NCBI GenBank assembly: GCA_964528055.1
Contig: CAZGQM010000012.1
Coordinates: 1 to 64,000, forward strand
DNA length: 64,000 nucleotides
Reading direction: 5' to 3'
DNA from: Geoanaerobacter sp964528055
GTDB taxonomy: Bacteria > Desulfobacterota > Desulfuromonadia > Geobacterales > DSM-12255
In this document: in pieces, positions 8,520-16,599 of the stretch
Layout: each line of letters starts with the position of its first letter
How positions within the stretch are numbered: position 1 is the first letter of the stretch
Program-made: the position numbers and the translations under genes
The notes under the pieces: model-generated
Told to the model about the DNA's origin: nothing
The model's database searches: none
Seen by the model: the letters and a program-made list of their open reading frames with translations, nothing else

Positions 8520-9209
8520 TTAGTGGGCGTGCTCTAGTGAGCCTTGAATATAGATCATTGCCAGGAGCATGAATACGAATGCCTGGATGAATGACACCAG
8601 AACCCCCATCAGCATCATCGGCATCGGAACCAGGAAGGGGGCGAGTCCGAAGAATATCATGAGAACAAGTTCGTGGCCGTTCATGTTTCCGAAGAGACGA
8701 AGCGTTAGCGATACAACTCTGGAGAGGTGCCCGATAACTTCGATGAAGAACATCATCGGTGCGAGCCAGATGATCGGCCCCATGAAATGCTTTACATAGC
8801 TTGCGCCATGGTGCTTGATCCCGACTACATGGGTCATTACAAAGACAATAACTGCACAGGCTGCAGTGGTGTTGATGTTCGCAGTCGGTGGGAAAAAGCC
8901 GGGAACCAGACCGATAAGGTTTGATACGAGAATAAAGATTGCAAGGGTGGCGACCAGAGGGAAAAATGGTCTGCCATGTTCGCCCATGGTTTCTACAAGC
9001 ATGTTTTCGATCCCGCCGACGACCACTTCCATAAAGTTCTGCATTCCTTGCGGGATGCTTTTCAAATTACTGGTAGTAAGTTTGGAGAGTATGAGAAGAA
9101 GGATCATGATTAGCCAAGTGTAGGCAATGGCATCAGATGCACCAGTAGAAATGTGAAGGGGTTCAAGGAGCTTACGAAAGAATTGCAGAAAAAGTAAAGG
9201 GTGAATCAT
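8520..9209 (-). CDS. atpB: ATP synthase Fo subunit a
   Basis: Stator subunit forming the ion half-channels next to the c ring. 229 aa with five to six hydrophobic helices. The essential arginine is in SLTLRLFGNMNGHE, the most conserved helix; the C-terminal helix FIQAFVFMLLAMIYI is typical. An AGGTTAG-type site lies 9 nt before the ATG. It lies between atpI and atpE in the same operon. Shorter than E. coli subunit a (271 aa) but normal for this lineage type. Confidence 0.96.
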   Translation of the reverse strand: MIHPLLFLQFFRKLLEPLHISTGASDAIAYTWLIMILLLILSKLTTSNLKSIPQGMQNFMEVVVGGIENMLVETMGEHGRPFFPLVATLAIFILVSNLIGLVPGFFPPTANINTTAACAVIVFVMTHVVGIKHHGASYVKHFMGPIIWLAPMMFFIEVIGHLSRVVSLTLRLFGNMNGHELVLMIFFGLAPFLVPMPMMLMGVLVSFIQAFVFMLLAMIYIQGSLEHAH

Positions 9210-9215
9210 GAGTAT

Positions 9216-9593
9216 CTAACCTCCCGATTGGAGCAGTTTGTAAAATGACAGTAAAACGATGCTTATTACAAGTACTGAAAGACCCAGAAGCAGTCCGAAA
9301 ATGTTGAGTCCTGCCTTAACTATAAGGAGCCAGAGTATGAAGGCTAGCGCAGCAAGGCGTAGGATGTATCGAACGTTGGATGCCTGGAAGGCCTTTTCAG
9401 CGGGCATCTGGAGAATCTTTAGAAGAGCACTCCGTAGCCAGATAAAATTAAGTAATGCTAGGCATCCACCTGCTGCTACGCTGTAGGCAAATCTTCCTGA
9501 AACGAGTATCCACCCTGCAATTGTGAAAACAACCACCAGGGATCCGGTGCAGGCCGCCAGGAAGGTGAGCAGGTTATCGTCGGTTATTCTCAC
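9216..9593 (-). CDS. atpI: ATP synthase subunit I-like membrane protein
   Basis: 125 aa with four predicted membrane helices, starting at GTG with AAGGGA upstream. Its position immediately before atpB, its size and its four-helix pattern fit the ATP synthase subunit I (AtpI/UncI) family, which assists c-ring assembly or Mg2+ supply. Sequence conservation in this family is low, so the assignment rests mostly on context. It overlaps the end of atpZ by 20 bp, suggesting translational coupling. Confidence 0.75.
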   Translation of the reverse strand: MRITDDNLLTFLAACTGSLVVVFTIAGWILVSGRFAYSVAAGGCLALLNFIWLRSALLKILQMPAEKAFQASNVRYILRLAALAFILWLLIVKAGLNIFGLLLGLSVLVISIVLLSFYKLLQSGG

Positions 9594-9819
9594 CAGGTCC
9601 GTCCCTTCGGATTTCTTTGCCGGTTATAATATAAATATTCCGGAAACCGGCAGCGATCCCGAAGAAAAGAAAAATATAAAAGAACCAAGGAGCGGTGCCA
9701 AGCCATTTGTCTAGGGAAAGCCCTACCCAAACTCCGATTGCAATTGCAACCACGACCGAGATCCCCATGCTGGAAACTAGGCTGAGTGCGCGAAAAAGAT
9801 CTCGTTTTTCACTATTCAT
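9574..9819 (-). CDS. atpZ: AtpZ/AtpI-type small ATP synthase accessory protein
   Basis: 81 aa with two membrane helices (SMGISVVVAIAIGVWVGLSLD and the APWFFYIFLFFGIAAGF segment). The GVWVGLSLDKWLGT then FFGIAAGF pattern is typical of the AtpZ (F0F1-ATPase subunit putative) family found ahead of atpI/atpB. It is thought to act with AtpI in ion uptake or c-ring assembly. No strong ribosome site. It starts 111 bp after hemL on the same strand. Confidence 0.78.
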   Translation of the reverse strand: MNSEKRDLFRALSLVSSMGISVVVAIAIGVWVGLSLDKWLGTAPWFFYIFLFFGIAAGFRNIYIITGKEIRRDGPGENNRR

Positions 9820-9930
9820 TTCAGTTCTACAGTTCGTAGAAAAACATGGCTATTTATCACATATTCGTAGTCTCTGTCAACAGTTTCTCTCATGTAATCT
9901 CGCTATGGAGTTGAGCAGCGAAGAGAAAAG

Positions 9931-11214
9931 TTACATAGCCCTGAAGCAGGTGACTGCTGCTGCTATGGTTTTGTCGAGGTCTGCTTCAGTGTGGGCGATA
10001 GATACAAAACCTGTCTCGAACTGAGATGGTGCAAGGTAGACACCTTCGTTCAACATCATCCGAAAATATTTTGCGAATGCCTTGGTGTCGCATTCTGCTG
10101 CAGTGTCCCAGTCAGTGACTACATTGCGTGTAAAGAATGCACAGAACATGCTGCCTACACGGGTTGAGTAAATAGGGAAACCAGCATCCTTTGCCGCCTT
10201 TCCGATTCCAACTGCAAGGTAGTCACTTTTATCGTCGAGTTCCTTGTAAAAACCAGGACGTTGAAGAAGCTTTAGCGTCTCGATTCCGGCAGTCATGGCA
10301 AGAGGATTACCTGAGAGCGTGCCAGCTTGGTAGACACCGCCGGAAGGAGAGAGGAGTGACATTATCTCTCTTTTGCCGCCAAAAGCGCCCACTGGGAGAC
10401 CACCGCCGATAATCTTGCCGAGAGTGGTCATGTCAGGGGTAACACCGTAGAGCTCCTGTGCGCCACCTAACGCCACACGGAAGCCTGACATGACTTCATC
10501 AAATATAAGTACTATCCCCTCATCTGTGCAAATCTGTCGAAGTCCTTCAAGAAAACCTTCTTGAGGCGGAACCGTTCCCATGTTGCCGGCAATGGGTTCT
10601 ATAATTATACATGCTACCTGGTCCTTGTTCTCTGCAATGAGTTTTCTAACAGTATCAAGGCTGTTAAAGCGAGCAGTAAGGGTAAGTTTGGCAAAATCAG
10701 CCGGCACGCCAGGCGAATCGGGAACGCCGAACGTCGCAGCACCGGAACCGGCTTTAACCAGAAGCGCATCGGAATGTCCGTGATAACAGCCGGAGAACTT
10801 GAGAATTTTGTCGCGATTTGTGTAGCCACGTGCGAGTCTAATGGCGCTCATGGTAGCCTCAGTGCCTGAGCTGACCATTCTGACCATCTCAATGGAAGGG
10901 ACAGCCTTGACAACCATCTCGGCAAGAACAACCTCAAGCTCAGTCGGAGCCCCGAAGCTGCAGCCAGACTCCATAGCGATTTTTACAGCTGCTACAACCT
11001 GAGGATGGCAATGACCCAGGATCATCGGGCCCCATGAGCCGACGTAATCTATATATGCATTGTCGTCCTCGTCATGGATAGTGCAGCCGGCTGCGCGTTT
11101 TATGAAAAGCGGGTCCGAGCCAACTGACCTAAAAGCTCTGACGGGGCTGTTTACGCCGCCAGGGATAACCTGCTGTGCTTGTTTGAAAAGTTGAACGGAG
11201 CGGCTATTTTGCAT
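9931..11214 (-). CDS. hemL: Glutamate-1-semialdehyde 2,1-aminomutase
   Basis: PLP enzyme converting glutamate-1-semialdehyde to 5-aminolevulinate in the C5 tetrapyrrole pathway; heme supply matters in cytochrome-rich bacteria. 427 aa, standard length. Class III aminotransferase features: VSSGTEATMSAIRLARG, FDEVMSGFR, and the PLP lysine in TTLGKIIGGGLPVGAFGG. N-terminal LFKQAQQVIPGGVNSPVRAF is the family signature. GAGGT lies 8 nt before the ATG. It is divergent from nuoA and upstream of the Fo genes, so it may share their transcript. Confidence 0.97.
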   Translation of the reverse strand: MQNSRSVQLFKQAQQVIPGGVNSPVRAFRSVGSDPLFIKRAAGCTIHDEDDNAYIDYVGSWGPMILGHCHPQVVAAVKIAMESGCSFGAPTELEVVLAEMVVKAVPSIEMVRMVSSGTEATMSAIRLARGYTNRDKILKFSGCYHGHSDALLVKAGSGAATFGVPDSPGVPADFAKLTLTARFNSLDTVRKLIAENKDQVACIIIEPIAGNMGTVPPQEGFLEGLRQICTDEGIVLIFDEVMSGFRVALGGAQELYGVTPDMTTLGKIIGGGLPVGAFGGKREIMSLLSPSGGVYQAGTLSGNPLAMTAGIETLKLLQRPGFYKELDDKSDYLAVGIGKAAKDAGFPIYSTRVGSMFCAFFTRNVVTDWDTAAECDTKAFAKYFRMMLNEGVYLAPSQFETGFVSIAHTEADLDKTIAAAVTCFRAM

Positions 11215-11384
11215 GATTTGGCACCTCGCGAGAAAGTTTCCATGTTAAATCAAGGTGTTATTAGCATACTCAAGAGAGTCATGTCAAGGGAGTATGTAGA
11301 ATGACCTGCATGGTACTGGGCTGAAGCTGTCCATAGTGGGGCGAAATAGAGGTCAAAGGGTGCTCAGATTAGGATTTTTTTTTC

Positions 11385-11440
11385 TTGACATCGATTAAGA
11401 AATGAAATAAGTTCCCGTTCGATCATTGTATACAGTATAC
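11385..11440 (+). promoter_or_regulatory. Putative nuo promoter with palindromic operator
   Basis: The 354-bp gap between hemL and nuoA holds a consensus -35 TTGACA (11385-11390). The -10 at 17-bp spacing (TAAGTT, 11408-11413) is poor. Just downstream, at 11428-11440, is GTATACAGTATAC, two GTATAC palindromes around one A, flanked by ATT and GAA. This looks like a dimer operator of the GntR/FadR kind. Published work on Geobacter reports repression of nuoA by HgtR; whether this is that site I cannot tell. Nothing else was recognised in the gap. Confidence 0.4.
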
Positions 11441-11568
11441 GAAGTAAGAACGTAAAGAGTATGGCATTGATTGAATGATAATACTTAGTTGTTAAGAGCC
11501 GTTGGAAAATTGATGCTTAATTGGTGAGTCAATTTTCCGGGGTCATCTCAGAGTGGAGGATGCTGCAT

Positions 11569-11925
11569 ATGTTAGGTGCATACCTGCCGATTATTCTGCT
11601 GGTCGTTATTGCGGCGGCATTTGGATTGTGCTCGCTGGTCTTTTCATCACTAATTGGTGTTAAGAAGCCATCGGTAGTCAAGCTTGCCCCGTATGAATGC
11701 GGATGTGAGCCCGTTGGTTCTGCTCGCGAACGATTCTCAATCAAGTTCTATATAATCGCCATGCTCTTTATACTGTTTGATATTGAGGCAGTTTTCCTCT
11801 ATCCCTGGGCAATTATCTACAAGAGGCTGGGCATGTTCGGATTGATGGAGATGGGGGTTTTCATCGTCATCCTTTTCGTAGGCTACATTTATGTCTGGAA
11901 AAAAGGAGCACTGGAATGGGAGTAG
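11569..11925 (+). CDS. nuoA: NADH-quinone oxidoreductase subunit A
   Basis: Membrane subunit of complex I, 118 aa with three helices. I chose ATG 11569 (MLGAYLPIILLV) because GTGGAGG is 9 nt upstream; longer reads from 11521 or 11560 are in frame but less likely. The conserved loop between helices 1 and 2 carries YECGCEPVGSARERFSIKFY, matching the family (YECG-x-P...R...FY). First of a fourteen-gene operon; its end overlaps nuoB by 10 bp. Confidence 0.95.
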   Translation: MLGAYLPIILLVVIAAAFGLCSLVFSSLIGVKKPSVVKLAPYECGCEPVGSARERFSIKFYIIAMLFILFDIEAVFLYPWAIIYKRLGMFGLMEMGVFIVILFVGYIYVWKKGALEWE

Positions 11926-12428
11926 ATCAGCCGCTGGGAGATAACTTCATTACTACGTCCTTGGACGGCCTCGTCAACTGGGCGAGGAAGTCCTCCATCT
12001 GGCCGATGACCTTCGGTCTTGCCTGTTGCGCAATCGAGATGATGGCTACCGGCGCATCCCATAACGACCTTGACCGTTTCGGTATTATTTTCCGGGCGTC
12101 ACCCCGTCAGTCTGACTGCATAATCATTGCAGGCACCGTAACTAAAAAGATGCTCCCGGTGATTATGACGGTGTACGAGCAGATGCCGGAGCCTAAATGG
12201 GTTGTGGCAATGGGTGCATGTGCATGTTCGGGGGGGGTTTTCGATACCTATAGCGTTGTGCAGGGAATTGACAAGGCACTGCCGGTGGATGTCTATATCC
12301 CTGGATGTCCGCCGCGACCGGAGGCTCTATTGTATGGTCTCCTCAAGCTGCAGGATAAGATCATGAAGGATAAGAACTCCTTCGGTTCAACGATCGGTCT
12401 TGGCGATCGAATCGAGTCAGCGGCTTAA
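11916..12428 (+). CDS. nuoB: NADH-quinone oxidoreductase subunit B
   Basis: 170-aa peripheral subunit holding the N2 4Fe-4S cluster that reduces quinone. Ligands are visible as the adjacent cysteines in GLACCAIEMM, the cysteine in MGACACSGG and the one in IPGCPPRPEA. It overlaps nuoA, consistent with translational coupling. Other conserved segments (RFGIIFRASPRQSD, then AGTVT) are intact. Confidence 0.97.
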   Translation: MGVDQPLGDNFITTSLDGLVNWARKSSIWPMTFGLACCAIEMMATGASHNDLDRFGIIFRASPRQSDCIIIAGTVTKKMLPVIMTVYEQMPEPKWVVAMGACACSGGVFDTYSVVQGIDKALPVDVYIPGCPPRPEALLYGLLKLQDKIMKDKNSFGSTIGLGDRIESAA

Positions 12429-12459
12429 CCAAACCATTCAATAAGGGGACAGAACGGTT

Positions 12460-12948
12460 ATGGCTGAAAATAATCGCGCAGTAATAAAGCTGAGAGAGAA
12501 GTTTGCGAGCTCCATTCTTGATGCAAATGAGTTTCGTGGCGATGTGACGGTGACCGTCACCAGAGAAAGTATCCTAGATGTCTGTCGCTTTCTCAAGGAG
12601 GCGCTTAGCTACAACCTCTGCACGGATGTGACAGCAGTTGACTATCTGGGCAAGAAGGAGCCGCGATTCATGGCGGTATACAACCTCTACTCCATACCCA
12701 ATAAGGACCGTCTGCTCGTCAAGGCAGGGATTCCTGAGGGTGACTGCACCATAGACAGCGTTACCGGCATATGGAAATCAGCCATTTTCTTGGAGCGCGA
12801 GGTTTATGACCTGATGGGAATCAGATTTAATAAGCATCCCGACCTGCGTCGTATCCTCATGACTGACGATTGGGTCGGACACCCGCTCCGTAAGGACTAC
12901 CCGCTTCAAGGACCGGATCGGGAGCCGTACAAAGGTCGGCTGTCGTAA
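12460..12948 (+). CDS. nuoC: NADH-quinone oxidoreductase subunit C
   Basis: 162 aa, the 30-kDa-type subunit of the peripheral arm. The signature EREVYDLMGIRFNKHPDLRRILMTDDW and the C-terminal HPLRKDYPLQGP are present. It is separate from nuoD, unlike the fused nuoCD of E. coli. AAGGGGA lies 10 nt before the ATG. It contacts NuoD and NuoB and helps dock the hydrophilic arm on the membrane part. Confidence 0.96.
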   Translation: MAENNRAVIKLREKFASSILDANEFRGDVTVTVTRESILDVCRFLKEALSYNLCTDVTAVDYLGKKEPRFMAVYNLYSIPNKDRLLVKAGIPEGDCTIDSVTGIWKSAIFLEREVYDLMGIRFNKHPDLRRILMTDDWVGHPLRKDYPLQGPDREPYKGRLS

Positions 12949-13013
12949 CACTATCCGGTTGCCGGGCTGTGTGAGCAGACAATCAAGCTACTTTGAGGAT
13001 ACAGAGGCGCGCA

Positions 13014-14186
13014 ATGGCTAATAAAGAGGTAATGACAGTAAATATGGGACCGCAGCACCCGAGTACGCACGGTGTTCTGCGGTTGGTTATCGAGCTGGAT
13101 GGCGAGATCATTCAGAAAATCACGCCGCATATCGGGTACCTGCACCGAGGGGTAGAGAAACTCTCCGAGCATCGAACCTATCACCAGACTATACCACTTA
13201 CCGACCGACTCGACTATCTGGCGCCGATGAGCAACAACCTTGGCTATGTACTAGCCGTCGAGAAGCTCCTTGCCATAGAGGTTCCTGAGCGTGCACAGGT
13301 GATAAGGGTTATTCTGACAGAACTAACCCGGATCAAGTCTCACCTGGTCTGGATTGCCTGTCATGCACTTGATATCGGCGCCATGACTGTTTTCATCTAC
13401 GCTTTCCGTGAGCGTGAGAAGATAATGGAGCTCTACGAGAAGATATCCGGCGCTCGAATGACCAGCAACTACTTCCGGGTTGGTGGGCTTTCCTCCGATG
13501 TATATGACGGATTCCAGCGTGACGTGCAGGAGATTGTCGATACTTTCCCCGGATTTTTCGATACATATGAGGGACTTCTTACAAAGAACACAATCTGGCT
13601 TAACCGTACTATTGGAAATGGAGTAATTTCCGCCGAGGATGCCATAGATTACGGCATTACCGGACCTGCTCTCCGAGGCTCAGGTGTTGACTGGGACCTG
13701 CGCAGGGACAATCCTTATAGCGGGTACGAAAAATACAAGTTCATCGTGCCGGTAGGCGAGAAATGCGACACATTCGATCGGTACAAGGTGCGATTAGTCG
13801 AATTGCGCGAAGCTGTAAAGATCGTAAAGCAGGCGCTCGATTCCCTGAAGCCCGGCCCGATACTCGCCGATGACCCACAGGTCTGCTATCCCCCGAAGGA
13901 TAATGTTTACAACACTATTGAAGGCCTTATTCATCACTTCAAGATCGCCAGCGAAGGTTTCCCCGTTCCTGAGGGTGAGGTATATCAAGGTATTGAGGCT
14001 CCAAAGGGCGAGTTGGGCTTTTATCTGGTTAGTGATGGTGGTAACAAGCCTTACCGTATGCGGATTCGCCCGCCATCATTTGTAAATCTTGGTGCCATAG
14101 AGAAGATGGCGAACGGATCGATGATCGCCGACTTGGTAGCTGTTATTGGGACATTGGACATCGTACTTGGGGAAATCGACCGGTAA
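13014..14186 (+). CDS. nuoD: NADH-quinone oxidoreductase subunit D
   Basis: 49-kDa-type subunit that forms the quinone site with NuoB, related to NiFe hydrogenase large subunits but without the metal cysteines. 390 aa from ATG 13014, which has AGAGG 6 nt upstream; an in-frame TTG at 12993 was rejected. Conserved MGPQHPSTHGVLR (quinone-site His), HIGYLHRGVEKL, and the C-terminal IGTLDIVLGEIDR are intact. Confidence 0.97.
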   Translation: MANKEVMTVNMGPQHPSTHGVLRLVIELDGEIIQKITPHIGYLHRGVEKLSEHRTYHQTIPLTDRLDYLAPMSNNLGYVLAVEKLLAIEVPERAQVIRVILTELTRIKSHLVWIACHALDIGAMTVFIYAFREREKIMELYEKISGARMTSNYFRVGGLSSDVYDGFQRDVQEIVDTFPGFFDTYEGLLTKNTIWLNRTIGNGVISAEDAIDYGITGPALRGSGVDWDLRRDNPYSGYEKYKFIVPVGEKCDTFDRYKVRLVELREAVKIVKQALDSLKPGPILADDPQVCYPPKDNVYNTIEGLIHHFKIASEGFPVPEGEVYQGIEAPKGELGFYLVSDGGNKPYRMRIRPPSFVNLGAIEKMANGSMIADLVAVIGTLDIVLGEIDR

Positions 14187-14213
14187 CTTCACCGTCACAA
14201 AGGAGAGGGAGTA

Positions 14214-14738
14214 ATGAGCAACGCTCCGGCCGAATCAACGACAACTGAAGAGACCCCCGCTGAAGAGATTGATCTCGAACCAGCGAATCATATTATTGAC
14301 AAGTACCTGACACTTCATGGCAACCTTATGCCTGTTCTGCAAGGTATTCAGGATGAGTACGGGTATGTTCCCAAACCGACCATAGACCTGGTGGCTGAAC
14401 GACTTAACGTTTACCCGAGTCAGATCTTCGGAGTACTTACCTTTTATGCACAGTTTCATCTCAAACCCAGAGGACGTTTCATTATAAGGGTCTGCGTAGG
14501 AACCGCCTGTCACGTCCAAGGTGCTCCTCGTATAGTGGAAACCTTCTTTGACAAGCTTGGAATCGGACATGCAGAGACCTCAGCCGATCTTCGATACACA
14601 TTTGAAAAGGTTGCCTGTCTCGGTGCGTGCGGCATGGCGCCATTGGCAATGGTGAATGACTCGACCTACGGCTCAATGACGGTGCAGAAGGTTGATCAGA
14701 TCATCAATGACTATAATCAGCGCCCGATGAAAAAGTAA
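14214..14738 (+). CDS. nuoE: NADH-quinone oxidoreductase subunit E
   Basis: 174-aa thioredoxin-fold subunit binding the N1a 2Fe-2S cluster. All four ligands are present: CVGTAC (C-x4-C) and CLGAC (C-x3-C). It has an acidic N-terminal extension of about 25 residues (rich in Glu and Thr) before the helical part. AGGAGAGGG precedes the ATG. Works with NuoF in NADH oxidation. Confidence 0.96.
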   Translation: MSNAPAESTTTEETPAEEIDLEPANHIIDKYLTLHGNLMPVLQGIQDEYGYVPKPTIDLVAERLNVYPSQIFGVLTFYAQFHLKPRGRFIIRVCVGTACHVQGAPRIVETFFDKLGIGHAETSADLRYTFEKVACLGACGMAPLAMVNDSTYGSMTVQKVDQIINDYNQRPMKK

Positions 14739-14775
14739 GTAGCTCGATACTATCACAGTAGGGGACAAATCAGTC

Positions 14776-16557
14776 ATGAGCGAAAACGCTGCGATAAAAA
14801 TTCTGATCTGCCAGGGTACCGGCGGTGTCTCGATGGGTGCATACGAGGTCGAGGCCGAGTTCACCAGGGTGATTACCGAAAAGGGCGTCAATGCAATCGT
14901 CGGTAAGCGCTGTGACGTGATTAAAACAGGCTGTCGAGGACTTTGCGCGAACGATGTCCTAGTTGATATCATCACCGAAGAACAGGGGCGTGTTACCTAC
15001 GACTTTGTCAAGGTTGAAGAGGTGGAGAAGCTCGTTGACGAGCATATTGTCAACAAGACTACACTAGAGAAACGCAAGGCAAAGCCCTATTACAATACTT
15101 TCGTTGACCAGCAGATGCGTGTCGTAATGACCGGCTGCGGCCAGATCAACCCAGAAAGCCTGGGCGCCTATCTTGAAGAAGATGGCTTTAAGGCAATAGA
15201 ACAATGTGTAAAGCAGATGAATCCAGTATCAGTTATAGATGAGGTGAAGAAATCTGGATTACGAGGACGTGGTGGTGGAGGGTTCCCGACAGGGATGAAA
15301 TGGTCCTTCTGTGCTGCCAGTCCCGGCAAGATGAAATATATCATCTGTAACGCTGATGAAGGGGACCCCGGTGCATTCATGGACCGCTCCATCCTCGAAG
15401 GAGATCCATACTGCATTATTGAGGGCATGATGATTGCCGGATATGCAATAGGTGCAGTTGCCGGCTATGTATATGTGCGAGCAGAATATCCTCTGGCTAT
15501 TGACCGACTTCAGATGGCAATAGATGTCTGCTATGAAAAGAATTACCTCGGTAAAAACGTTATGGGTCTCGGGTTCGATTTTGACCTAAGGATTAAAAAA
15601 GGTGCGGGTGCCTTTGTGTGCGGCGAAGAAACCGCACTTATGGCATCAATAGAGGGCGAGCGGGGTATGCCCCGTCCTCGGCCCCCCTTTCCTGCAGTCA
15701 AAGGTCTTTGGGGTAAACCTACCAATATTAACAACGTTGAGACCTTTGCCAACATTCGGCACATTATTCTTAAGGGTGCAGACTGGTATGCCTCGCTTGG
15801 AACCGAAACAACCAAAGGGACCAAAATATTCGCAGTTACCGGTAAGGTCAAGCATACAGGTCTGGTAGAAGTTCCTGCAGGAATGACTGTAAGCGATGTT
15901 ATATACAAAGTATGTGGTGGTATTGCGAATAACCGTAAGTTTAAAGCAGTGCAGGCCGGAGGGCCATCTGGTGGGTGTATCCCGGCGGAGATTCTTGACA
16001 CCCCTGTCGATTACGATTCTCTGATCAAGGCCGGTGCAATGATGGGTTCCGGTGGACTGGTTGTCATGGACGAAACAACCTGCATGGTTGATGTTGCACG
16101 TTTCTTCCTGACCTTTACCAGGGATGAATCCTGCGGTAAGTGTGTCCCTTGCCGGATCGGACTTAAGGCAATGCTTGACATCCTTGAGAGAATCACCGAA
16201 GGACGCGGCGTACCAGAAGATATCGAAACCCTTCTGGAAATGGGCACTACCATCAAAAAGGCTTCGCTCTGTGGATTAGGCCAGACTGCTCCGAACCCGA
16301 TTCTTTCCACCATAAAATATTTCCGTGATGAATATGAAGCTCATATTAATGACCGACGCTGTCCATCAAACTGCTGTAAAGAATTGCTTCTCTGGAGAGT
16401 AGTCCCTGAGAAATGCGTCAAGTGTGGAGCTTGCCTCAAGGCATGTCCAGTAGATGCGATAAAGTGGCAAAAAGGTGAGCTTGCTGAACTTATTATCGAA
16501 AAATGTACGAAATGCAAGTCGTGCTACGACGCCTGCCGTTTCATGGCCATCGAGTAG
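14776..16557 (+). CDS. nuoF: NADH-quinone oxidoreductase subunit F with extra ferredoxin domains
   Basis: NADH-binding flavoprotein of 593 aa, much longer than E. coli NuoF (445 aa). Order: a thioredoxin-like 2Fe-2S domain (about 1-100), the FMN/NADH core with RGRGGGGFPTGMKW and NADEGDPGAFMDR, the N3 4Fe-4S site ESCGKCVPCRIG with a later cysteine in SLCGLGQ, then a C-terminal bacterial ferredoxin with CVKCGACLKACP and CTKCKSCYDAC. This layout matches NADP-reducing hydrogenase and HydB-type subunits. In the N-terminal domain C12, C53 and C57 are present, but the fourth usual cysteine is G17 (CQGTGG), so that cluster may be lost or altered. Confidence 0.95.
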   Translation: MSENAAIKILICQGTGGVSMGAYEVEAEFTRVITEKGVNAIVGKRCDVIKTGCRGLCANDVLVDIITEEQGRVTYDFVKVEEVEKLVDEHIVNKTTLEKRKAKPYYNTFVDQQMRVVMTGCGQINPESLGAYLEEDGFKAIEQCVKQMNPVSVIDEVKKSGLRGRGGGGFPTGMKWSFCAASPGKMKYIICNADEGDPGAFMDRSILEGDPYCIIEGMMIAGYAIGAVAGYVYVRAEYPLAIDRLQMAIDVCYEKNYLGKNVMGLGFDFDLRIKKGAGAFVCGEETALMASIEGERGMPRPRPPFPAVKGLWGKPTNINNVETFANIRHIILKGADWYASLGTETTKGTKIFAVTGKVKHTGLVEVPAGMTVSDVIYKVCGGIANNRKFKAVQAGGPSGGCIPAEILDTPVDYDSLIKAGAMMGSGGLVVMDETTCMVDVARFFLTFTRDESCGKCVPCRIGLKAMLDILERITEGRGVPEDIETLLEMGTTIKKASLCGLGQTAPNPILSTIKYFRDEYEAHINDRRCPSNCCKELLLWRVVPEKCVKCGACLKACPVDAIKWQKGELAELIIEKCTKCKSCYDACRFMAIE

Positions 16558-16599
16558 CTGCGTGCTGTAAGTCAAACATCCGGGGAGATAGAGGTCGAG

